From Tubulanus polymorphus (lineage: Eukaryota; Nemertea; Palaeonemertea; Tubulaniformes; Tubulanidae), in NCBI RefSeq assembly GCF_964204645.1, contig NC_134025.1:9801001-9865000 (forward strand): a DNA stretch of 64,000 nucleotides, in the 5' to 3' direction. This document shows, piece after piece, positions 36,601 to 48,600 of this stretch. Each line of letters opens with the position of its first letter. Positions within the stretch are counted from its first letter, which is position 1. A program made the position numbers and the translations under genes. The notes beneath the pieces are model-generated. The model did no database searches, was not told the DNA's origin, and worked only from the letters and a program-made list of their open reading frames with translations.

Positions 36601-38542
36601 ACAACTGGCCACGCAAGAAGTGCATCTCGTCTTATTTATCGTATTCCAAATAATTTTTTTTCAAACATGATCGTGTTATCTCCAATAAAGTGAGTATGAA
36701 ATGTTCACAATAATGTTGATTCCTTTTAAATTCTTTGTTCGGATCCGAAGCATTAGACCACTTCGATATGTATATCCCTGGCGTTCCAAGTATGAGTACA
36801 TTTTGTACTAGACCTAACCTAGACCCAACTTGTAGGGCTAGTTATTTTGGTGTGTTTGGAAATGAATGTGCTTTATCCCCTTGATAAGCATCGTTGTATT
36901 GGTGCGTTATTTACTGAAGGGCGACGGAAAATTTTTCTCTCTTTGTTCAGCCATGCTGCGGGGAGTAGGAATGAATAACAGCCAAATCGACTCCTCTTCT
37001 CTCCCGTGCGATCGCCACAATTTCATGCTTGTACACGCGAAGCATTATAGACAGACCTTTGAAGTTTTGATGGATTTGTTGATTAGCAAAGAATGGTTAA
37101 CGGAATGAAAAACAAAAATCATATATCAAACGATCTCAATTTCTTTACAAAGTTTTGGCGAATGCGGATATCATATTAAAAGCGCATCGCATTTCAAATA
37201 GATATTCAATGTTTCATGTCTATTTATATGTCATATTTTGAATTGGAATATACCCCGGGCTTTTGAGATTATTTATCTTTTCGTGGTAAATCATATCATC
37301 TCAAGACGATATGCTCTTTCAAAGCGGTTCACCCGACATAATTATCTCTCATTACATTCGTAGTCATGATTATAATATGTTTCATTTTATCAAATGATGA
37401 TCTCCCCGTTGCTTATAATTGGCAATTTGAAAAATTAAGGATTCAACGTAGTATCTCTAGAAGAACACCTACATCCTGAAGAAGCGGCACGGCGACATTT
37501 CGTCCAGGCTCATGTTCCATCTGTGTATCCGAGTATGTTGTCCACTAGCGCGAAGGCGAATAAATAATCTTTTATCGATGATGTAAAGAATGAGCTTATG
37601 AGCTTAAAGCTCTTAGGACAGACGAATCATTCTCATAGGTTTACAGCTGAACTGTAGCTGTTGTTATTCGGTCTAATTACAACAGCTTCAATCATGCATA
37701 CTAATTAGAGATGAACAGTCGAGGTCAAGTTGCGGATCACGATGATGTATCCGTCGTTCGATTTCTTTGATTGGCTCCATTATTTGGTCCGACGAGCTAA
37801 TGATGAATGTTATTCGTTCGCCCTGGGTCTCGTAATATAATATACATGAATACTCTGCTGGGCTAATGGGGGCGGAATGAAGAAACCTGATGCCGCATGG
37901 TATATACTCTATTATAAACAGGCAACACCCGTCGTTTTCTGAGATCCTTTTATATGGCATTTTACCATGGACTATACGAACTTTATCTTTGGTATTCTCG
38001 ATGGATATATTCATTAGAAGTTAGAAGTTACGAGCAAGATAAAGTAAATGATATATTTTCTAACGAGAAGTTGAAATATTTTCTGGATTCTTTTCATTAA
38101 AATCGGACGCGTTCGTTCGTGTACGAAAGTTATTGTGTGTTTATCATTTTTACAAAAATTAGTGAATTTGTACGGAAAAAGAATCCATTCGCCAATCATT
38201 TCAATTTGTATAATGGCAATCTTTCAGTCGTAGAAAAGCTTTTAGACCGGCGAACTCGGTTGGTCAATGTAGGCCAAATGTAAATGCAACTCCCGAGCCG
38301 CTGTACGGCCAAGATAGATGCAGCAAAACGCGACGGTATGCGAGTCACATATTCCAATGACGTGAAATGACCCTCTCTGGGTAAATAAAGCTTTCTTTAC
38401 TCTCGCAGTATCATCGACGGAACGTCGTACACACAAATTTACACAGGGACATCAATGTGTATCTCGTCGAAGAAGAGGATCCACTACTTCGATTTGCCAT
38501 TTTATTGCGTAGGTTCAAACCGGGCAATCGTGAGAAGCATCG

Positions 38543-38822
38543 CTAAAAGACCCAATCAGTCACTTGCCGGTTCAGACTGATTGGAAGATTGTTTGAATGA
38601 ACCGCAACCAAATTTCCCAATTGTGTACTTCGATTTACACACAAAAAAATCTGTAAGCTCGACCGCCGATCACACAACTTCATCTGCACTTCGATTTCCG
38701 ATTTCAAAATCAAACGCCCTGTTTCGCTGTTTCGGCAGGTTTGGTGGGTTTGTAAGGGACAGGAAATCAAAACGACTCAAACGAAATCTACCAATCAAAT
38801 AAATAACAGGGTCAATACCTAT
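38543..38822 (-). repeat. Interspersed repeat family R1, copy 3 (reverse orientation)
   Basis: The reverse complement runs attgaccctgttatttatttg, cccttacaaacccacca, cgtttgattttgaaatc, gttgtgtgatcgg, cacaattgggaaattt, caatcttccaatcagtctga, gactgattgggt. It is the closest relative of 19752-20020. The overlapping open frames on both strands are repeat sequence. Confidence 0.8.
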
Positions 38823-39670
38823 TTTAAAATAAGGAAACTCGACAACTCAAACAAGAAAAGAAATTGCCGTGCGTTTGATTGATACTATTAACTTATCTAG
38901 AATATTAAAGATTGCTTTGCTGGATAGATTTTAATGGTGGTGTATACAAGATCATTATGATATAAAGAAAATTGATATCTTTCTTGGTAAAAATTGATTT
39001 TTGAAAGTAGATCATCGCGTCGTTATTTGGCGAACCATCGGCGTATTATATTTCTTTCTATTGACGTGAATGCCGGCATCGGGTTAACTTCCCAAGCAGG
39101 AGATACTGCTTTCTTCGGTGTGAATAACAGGTCAAGTACGTTCGTTATACAGAACGCTTCTTTTCAGAAGTTCCGTCGCTTCCGAAGGATCGCGTTCGAG
39201 CTATAAAGGGAAACATGAGTATCGTTTCTCCAGAGGAGGGTATAATTCTAGGACTTGTTCTCGGATATTCTTGCGCGCTACGTGAATACATAAGTATCGA
39301 AAAAAGGGTCGAGTAGCAAATAGTATCGTAGAAAAATTATATATTTATTAAAACCAATTAATAACAAGTCCACCGCTAGAGCCACGAGACATAGCGTCTA
39401 TATCGTTTAAAGATTATTTCACGTTGACAAACTAATATAATCATTTTGAAAATAACCGAAGCGATTTTCGCAAGATAACGGTTTCATGATCGAAACATGT
39501 GATATCGATTCGAATGCAAATGATCCCGTTTCCATCAGAAAAGAGCACTACTCATCTTTTTTTCTTGAACTGTTTTGAACTATTTGCTGAAAAGCTTTAG
39601 AAAAGCTCTGGGAATTATGCGTATTGTATAAATCAAATCATGTATATATCATATTTCTACTCGGCTATAT

Positions 39671-42600
39671 TCATAAAGAAGTTTCCATGCAGCCATACTG
39701 AGGCTGCGGTCTCGTTGCAAGACTGTCACCTTCGTCAGTATTTCTCACGTGAGGTACGTGACGTGGTGAGTTATTCTGCGAATTCGGAGCACTAGCATGT
39801 TGGATAACCTGCATGGTCAGTGCCGTTTCATAAGGCGGGGGCTCTTCTTCGGAAGACCTCGTCCTTACTTCCATTTCGCCTGGTCTGAAGTCGCCAGGCG
39901 TGTGGATACTCGAACTAGGAGTTTGTGCAGGTGACGTGGGTGTTTGGGCGTGCGGCGTATTTTCTGCCTGCCCGTCAACAGAGTCCGGACTAGTGGCAGA
40001 CGATGGCGTAGTGCGAGCAGCCGCACATGACGCCATGACACCATCCTCGCCTACGGCAATATCTGAACGACAACGCTTCGATTTCTTCTTCTTTTTCCGG
40101 CGTCGTTTTCCTCTGCCTCGCTCGGATTGCATCATGTCATTGTCGTCACTAAAGCTGTACACGTGACCAGAAGCACCGTTTGGTATATTGGCGTTGTATG
40201 GAATATGCCCGTTTGATATGAAACCGTTCGGCACAGCGTTTGCGGTCGTAATAAACGTATTCATCATAATTCCGTTGGGTGTGATAGGTGTGATGTTGCC
40301 ATTGGAGTCTTCACGGGTCATTTGCCCGCTCGCGCAATCCATCAGTAATACTTCGGAATAACTGGGAACCATCGTAAAATTGTTTCGTATATTCATTTCT
40401 AAATCGGTGCTGCACATAGTACTGACTCGGGACATTTGGCCCGGTATATATCCAGGGTCGAGGTAGTTTGTTCCGAACAGTTTATGCGCGTGAAAGTGCA
40501 GGTACGCCGTTTTGTATTCGATTAGCACCCTTATCGGCCACGACATCATGAATATGGAAGCGACCCAAAATACTGGGTGGGATATATACCATGGAAGATT
40601 ATTTGGATCAGCAAATGCAATCAAGTATTCCTTGAAATTGATATTTAATAAATCCATGCCTTCCCGTGTTTCCATGTAGTCGTCACGGCGCTCGTGATCT
40701 TGGAAGAACTGTGCTCGTTGGTCCTCGAACTCGCTCTCTGCGTCGACAGTGGCGAACGAGAAGCCTTTCGTGAATCGGATTTTGGTCGCCGGAAAATCCT
40801 CTAATCCCCGCAGCGTTTTTGAAATATCTTTGTAGCCGCAGCGGGTGAAATTAAAGGCACACCCGGCAGTGTGCGAGTTAACCCTCTCGTAGTAAACCTG
40901 GGTTGTGGTGAAAGCGTCACCGTTACGATATCGCGTCACCTGCCTCGTTCTTCGGACGTAATGATAACAAATCGCCTTCCACCAGACGATCGGAATTGCT
41001 TCTCGAAGGAATTGCACGCGTTCGTATATCGAGGAGATGTCAACTTTACACTGAAGTTCCAATCGAGTGTGGCAGTGCCAACACTCGACTAGATATACCA
41101 AATATAGCATCACGACGAAAGCAACCGGAATGTAGACATAGCCGTCATCACATGGCCCCGACTGGTGCATGTGGGATACAGCTTCGTCGAATAGATCCAC
41201 GAACAGTTCCCAGTCAGTGGCCATGCGACACCACGTAATGGCGGCCATGCATCCCCAAATCAGCAGTGTCAAGATTAGGCATTTCCAATGAGTATCTCTG
41301 CGTAGTGAACCACAGAAAGACTGTCTAATTGGCCTTTGCTGAAAGATATAAGAATGAAAAGATACATTAGAAATTAATATTATTTAGATTTCATAGATTT
41401 TAAAACCACTCCCAATATATAATTTGGATCTATATGATCTATGTGTGGTGCATTTTATCGATATTTAGGCATCCAATTGACGAGCGAACTATGAAAATCC
41501 TTTCCAATTTTCGAGTACTCAGAAATCAAGGATCTGCACGTACAATTTCATATTACCGATACTTCATCAATAGTTGATCACATTTTTCACCGCATACCCG
41601 AGCGAATTTATTGCACTCGAGGTTTGTGTTTTCTAGATTTCCGACAAAAAGTGCAAGCTCTTAACCCATCCCCTCTCTTGACGTGGTCATGATGTACAAC
41701 CGAAACCCCATCCTACGATGATGATTGTAAAATACAATTATTCCGATGTTTCATTTACAACTTCTTCGCCGCACTCTTGTTATCTCGTAGAGGAAACCTT
41801 GTAAGTCCCTCATGAATTTATTTCGCACATTTCTTCGTTTGCGTCAGCTTTCCAAAACGAGAAATAAAGATTGTCGTCTTCGTGATATCAGTCAATCAAA
41901 CACGCTATAATATCAGTGTATTAGCCAAGGCAGGTGGGCATTAAGTTATGCAAATTTTCACGCGACCCTCTTTTCAAGAAGTGTTCCGTTACAGTTGTCA
42001 TCGAAACGTTAGGAGTGAAATAATTATTACACCATATCAAAGAAACCTGTCACGGCAAGACGCACTTGGCCTGGTATTGCATCGTCATTGGTGGTAGATT
42101 TAAAACGTCATTTAGCACCGAAAGTGAGCCTCTTTCCTGAGAATCGATCAGTAAGCAACAGCTGTTTTCACTCAAAAAATACTCCGTCAATAATGTATCA
42201 TCGTAGAGACTGTGACTTTCTAATAAAAGAAATGCTTTTACCGGTCGCAGTAATGTCATAGGCTTATATATATTTTAGATTCCACATTGATTCTCGGAGA
42301 CAGAGGGATGGGAGGGAGGTGTGTAGTGAGAGTACGCAAAACGAAACTACGGTTCGATAGAATGGGAGAAACGTGAAGTTTAGTATTAGATTGATTTTAG
42401 TGCGAGTGCACACTAAGAAATAAGCGAAATCGTCTGTGCATAAACTTTCTAAATTAAACTATTATGATTTTCTTGAATATTCGCCTATGAATTAATCGGG
42501 AATGAAATTCAACCTGATCGGCTCGTACACGAGATATACCGGACTAACAACCCAAATAAAATGAACGCATAACCTTAGTTTTCATTTTCGGTAGACCGAA

Positions 42601-45600
42601 AACATCCTGCAAAAATCATATTCAACGACATTGAATATATAGCTGATTTTCTGCGTACATTTCCATCGACGAAATCACAGTACAGTTCGAAAATACTGCA
42701 TAGGCCTACTTATCATCACACGGATGTCGAACATATTCCAGCCGGAATCACGAATGCCAGTTCCGTAAAAGGCAATAATAAAATATTCATTGCAATCGCT
42801 TGACGACTCGGATTGTTTCTATGTAACTTTTATTGGCAATATCTTAGCGACTGCGGATTCGTTCGTGTATGCGGATATTTCACGCAGGCCGTCATGTTTA
42901 TACGGATAGCGTATATCGGTACCCATTAAATAAACTCATGCATATGGAAAAATGACTGTCATAGCTTTATCTAATTCTAATGGATCGGGCGGAAATAAAA
43001 TGAACGCGACAATCTTCAACTCTATACGACATCCCACGAACCGTAATACAATTGTGTAATTGAGGATTTAGGGACGTATTTCACCGAAATAGAGCTAGCA
43101 TTTTTAGTATGTTATGGATATTCTGAGTAGTAAAACACTACATATTTGTGTAGTTGTTTGTGTAGATATATCTAGATATATTTAATATGTATGTGTACAT
43201 TATGTATGTGTTATAAGTAAGAATAAAGTAATTCAAATTCATATTCGTAAATATGGATTCCACCTGACAAATATTGGGATGACTCCAACGAAATTTGCAT
43301 CCGAAACGTCGGGGTTTCAAATAAAATCAGTTTGCGATCGTTTTTATTCAATGTGCATTTTAGACGGAGATTCGCTGTAAACGGGAGCGCAAAATATACA
43401 TTCGGATACAAAAATGCATTCGCTTTATCGGTCGTAAAATAATATTGCTGTATGCGCATTTATCTTTACTTTCAGATTTATTTTTGTCTGTTGCGTATCG
43501 ACACAATATTGACGTTTCGTGAACGTGTCGAATTGAAATGTCAAAAAGCAACTTATACTAGATTGGAGACGAAATCTTGAATTCGGACGTGTATAATTCC
43601 TGTTCGTAGGCGACAACAACAGAAATGTTATCCCAAAAGCTTCCGCATTCTAAGGTGGATGTAATGGCCGAGCAATAGGAATTATCCGCATAAAAGCCAC
43701 ATTGCATGTATCAGTGATGGAAATTCTCGATTCCGTATTATCGAGGCCGTTTGCATTCTTGAGGATGAATTGATGCCCGTTCAGCGCTTAATGGGTTCAC
43801 GATTCACAACACTGAAAATCCATATCCCCCATAGTTGTTCTTTATAGAAATGCGTTTTCTTTGATCTTTCTACGTATTACGTGAGTTAACTATACTCAAT
43901 GGCCGTATCCGCAAAGAACGGATGCGATAAACGTCGGCGCGAAATGTGTTGTGGTCATCCGATATATCTCGCAGCACCGTTGGTGAATAAGGTGAATACA
44001 CCGCATTCACCGGCGACTCGTCGACGAAACGACGGAGCTAAATCATCCTAACGTTCCATGACCTATGCCGTCTGCAATGACCGCTTCGACGTTTTATTCG
44101 TCAGCGTCGCCGCGGCGCAATTACCTGCGCACTGTTCGGGTACGCCATCAAAGTCATCAGTGTCACGGTTTACTGGGGCCTCGAAGCAACTACCTGTCAC
44201 GATGTAAATGATGGATAATTCGAAGCGGCGCGTGACTCACGTTATAAGCTATGATAAATCTCGTGTCAAAACGTTAGTTATGCGACGGTGCTATTGTTTT
44301 AAACGTGTGTTGCCTCTGATGAACGGAAGTACTAATCACTTTTCTGCTCTCACACACATACATTGCTATAACTGTCAAGTAATCGCCGCAACTAAAAGTT
44401 TCCGCTTATGAGGATTGTAAATCTCAAAATCCAAATATCAATACACAAACTCGGTTTAAGTGTCAACGTCAACGTCACTATTAAAATGACGTTTTTTTCT
44501 GATCAAAGACGAAGCCTCAAGATGCAACATTATCGAGTATGCATGCTCAGGAAAGCAAGACATCGAATCAAAACCGATATCCCGGTAAATAATCTAATTA
44601 AGCCCGAAATCAGATACAACGAAACGTGACTCGTCCTTGAGGGTAATTCTATCTGTTCGTATGGATCGAAATCGGAAATAACGAATGAATAACGTGATAC
44701 ATCATCATAAATTGCGTACACATTTCCCTAAATGCACTGGTAACATGAGCCATATATTATTGATAATTACAATGTGTACAAATATACGTCATATATAAAT
44801 ATACGTAATATGTGTCTAATTATCGAATATTGTCAACAGTTCTATTATTGCATTGAAACAATGGCCCGAATATTTAACTATCACGAGGTATTTCACTTCA
44901 GAGAGCTCAAGTGTGCACTTGGAGTAAGTACTATGTTTTTCAATCATTAATTCGTGTCAAATATAAATCAAATGAAAATGTCAAAGTTTTCGCTTTTACG
45001 TGAATGTTGTTTCCTTCGTATTCTGAATTTAGATCGATTTCAAATGTAAAAACATGCCACGGAACGGAAGATAAAGAAAGGAAATACGGTTGTTTTTGTT
45101 GAATATGCAAGAAATCAGAGATCAAACCTAAAGGTTTCGATGACGATCTTCACGACTGAACAAGCGCGTTCACGCATACAGTGCGAATACATTAGCATTT
45201 CGAATTCCGTTTTCTTCGATTCCTGGTAGCAGAAATCATTCTTTAATCGATATCCGAAACTTCTAACTTTCTTAGTTCCGATAAAGTAGAAATATTTCAT
45301 CTGTTTCTGTCGGGGCAAGTTCGATTATGTTTAATTAGATGATTTACATTCATGGATGGTTTTATATTCTACCACGTCATGGTATCACTCTTTATTCCTC
45401 GTTGGGAAGAACTCTTGACACAAATCCAATGGCTCGGTGTCTTTAAATCAAAAGTCTATTCGCATCGCTGCACATTTCACGCATTAATCAGATTGATCAC
45501 GAGGTTTTGAGAATTTCATTGCCATGCATGACGAGTCGGCGCTGGAGCCCCCTCCTCGCTTACAGTGCGCAACAAATGTCTGTCATAAACAATTCCCAGC

Positions 45601-48600
45601 GACGCTTTCGAAGCAACATGTAATCACGGCAAATCCTGCAAAAAGTGAAGTTAAATATTTGTTCTGCCGCGGACTAATGAATGTTTGTTTGGGCAGAAAC
45701 AAATCATTATTTCCGACGACTGCGGGCTGTTAGATGCCTGCTGTGAATATATGATATTTGCTTTCGTTATGGACCAAGAAAGTGCTGTTCGTCTGTAACC
45801 GCGATTCAAAAGCAGTCTAGAGGAAAATCGTCGTTTGTGCTTTTTTCAACGTTATCAACGACTAAAAAGATCCTCGTCGCAGGGAGATGAGTTACCGTCT
45901 AGATCAATGCCGCCATCGAAGAGATTTACTCTGTAGTCGAAATGGGGAAAATGTATATCGTGTACGTAACCGTGGCATTCTAGGCTTGCCACAGTACGAA
46001 GAGTACTTTTTGACATCAGGAACATTGAATTTTGGTCTAATATAAGGCTTTATCTCAGTCTAACCAGGGCCGTACAGAGCATTTGAATTTAAGGGGTTAG
46101 ATATACAGAAAAAGAGCAATTCTATAGGATACAATAACATTTGCAAAAAGGGCACTTTTCCAAAATTCCTAGGTGCCCCCTGCTTAATAAGGCCCTGAGT
46201 TTGATTAGTCAATTATTGTGTCCATGTAGGCCTATTCTCCGTAATCTATGATCTTTACTGTTACTTCGAAAAGAAGGCATCGCGAGTAAATTACTAAACA
46301 CAGAAGCTACGTGCCGCGAAAACAAGTCAAAACGCCGCGACTAATTCAGCAAAATGTAAGATTATTCCATAAATTATTTACTCAGATCCGGAGGGAGCGT
46401 AATCGTGCGTTATTTCTGCTTGCCACGGAGGATCTCACCCGATATGGATGACGACGGTTTTATACGTCTGGAGAAGGAAATCGCACCAAAACGATGTATA
46501 CGGGGTAAATTAGATTAACAGCAGCACGAGGAGTCACCCGTAACGAGTACGTCGAATGAAAGAACCGTTATAAATTAAGCGCATGTCTTCTTTTCCTATA
46601 ATCGAGCGCAGACATTCAACGAAACAATACATCTTTTTGGCGCCATAAAAACCGTTACAATAATTTTTATATACATTGTTAACTTAGTATGCGCTATTTA
46701 AGGGGTTCCGTGTAAGAAGATGTGCACTACGTCATCAGTATTAACGTTTCAAAATAACAATGACAATTGTGAATTTTTGCGTTTTTCAGTGATTCAACAT
46801 ATTTTACAACTCTTATTTTATTTTTGGTACATTTGGGTGATAATTGTTGAGAGGATGTACACTACGACATCAATACATCGGGGCTAGACTGGTTGCCGGT
46901 CAATTCAATTCAATTATCGATATATACCCAAATCCGAAATAACTGAATAATGATCCTTGGTATGATTAATATTATACTATTTATTGTCGAGAATATTAAG
47001 CAATTTATGTGTTACTTTGGTGTCAAAAAGGTTACTTTTGTTGTTACAGTTTCCAGGCGCCATGTCGAGTGAAATCATCTGGGTACAAAACAGGCAGTTT
47101 ATGTACATTTGCTAGTGATAACAAAATTAAAATTCCACTAGAAATGATTTGAACATTCTTAAACGTTTTTCGTCACTCAACCATCAGTTTTACGTGGTGA
47201 CGATTGAACCTATAGTTTAGGCTACGTAACATAGCTTGAGCTCATTCATGCTCCTCGATATTGATAACTGATTGTATCTGTCTTTTTTTATAAGATTACT
47301 TCTTTAAGTTATTTTAGAGCAGATTTGCATTTGCGACAAAAATGTTTTGATTACGCGCGACGAGAAAGCAGTAATAGATTTTTCAAAAAGGCTTGATACT
47401 CATGTAGCTTATAATGAGACTGAAATAGCAGTTTTTATCGACAAAAAGTCGTCAAAACTCAGGCGGAATAATGAAATATATAGATTACCGATACAATGAA
47501 TAAAAGCTGATGGAGTATTAGTTGAGTGAAAAATCTATATAAAAACAACCGATAATTCCAGACGTGGAATATACGTGTGAGATCAATCAAACCCAACACT
47601 GACGAGACTCACGGTGCCGAACGGGACGATGGAGTATAATTATCACGCTAATAAGAACATAAGCAGGAAACGCAATTAATATACACGTATAACTCGACAA
47701 ATCCATTCAATTGACATGGTTAGTTTGCCATCACGCCCAGTGATACGCATTCGCGATGCGAACGGCTTCGTTAATGAATATATTTACAGACGCTTCCAGC
47801 CTGCAATTCGCCGATAAATACCGTTATAATCCAATTTAAGCCGGGCCCGAGTCCTCAAATACATACTCGAGTTGATGAATCGCTGTACGCGATGAATTCG
47901 ATTTCGGAATTACTGATGTATTACACTTGTCGCAACAAGCATCATATCTTGGAAACAATTTCCGGGCCCGATATTATGTGGTCAAGTGATCATGAAACAT
48001 CCTCCACGCGCATCGGTGGAGAATCTATTTCCTATTTTCAGCAATATATAATATAACGAACGAGGCAGTTTCGCGCCAGCACCGCTTATGGTTGGGGTTT
48101 CAACTATGCATTGCACAACTCACGTAGTGAAGTCGCCTGTACCAAGGCATATCATACCGGATTATGCTGCCATTTTCCTTTTCAAGGAAATCATCTAATA
48201 ATGAATAGAGCTCTGAAATTTACGGAATGGGTGGTGATTAAGCTATAATATGGATGTAGTCCAAGTTGGTCCGTCGCCTAGGGCGAACTTCGGTTATCGG
48301 AGTAAGTTGACTATAGTCGAACTAAACGAAACCTAATGTCAGTTAGTCGGAACTATGGTCCGGAAATGGTCGACCACGCGATAGAACACGGTCGTTGTAT
48401 AGTTCCGACCTATTTCCAAGATGGTCGACACTGGGAAATACGTTACCACTGAACTATAGTACATGCGGTTATTAGTTTCCGACCACAATCGACTAGCGAA
48501 AACTTTAGTTGGTCCTGAACGTCGGAACTTGTGTCCAATGAATTTGGCCATGTTATCGAAGGCGCTATTCAAATTTTGAAATGCAAAATAAATTCAATTC

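Larger units (their letters stand above)
27452..39660. other. Long gene-free interval between DRC5 and TMEM151
   Basis: It begins with the DRC5 3' UTR (a possible AATAAA at 28184-28189; nothing canonical closer) and ends with the TMEM151 3' UTR (antisense AATAAA at 39344-39349). In between I find no coding exon I would defend, only scattered frames under 150 codons with no domain. Repeats noted separately: 27857, 30559, 38543. A GAT-rich patch lies at 36245-36285. Confidence 0.5.

Noticed and set aside
39671-41272. TMEM151 starting at the methionine at 41272
   Set aside because: Conserved sequence QRPIRQSF...HWKC lies upstream in the same frame up to an acceptor at 41339-41340, so this methionine is inside the first membrane segment.
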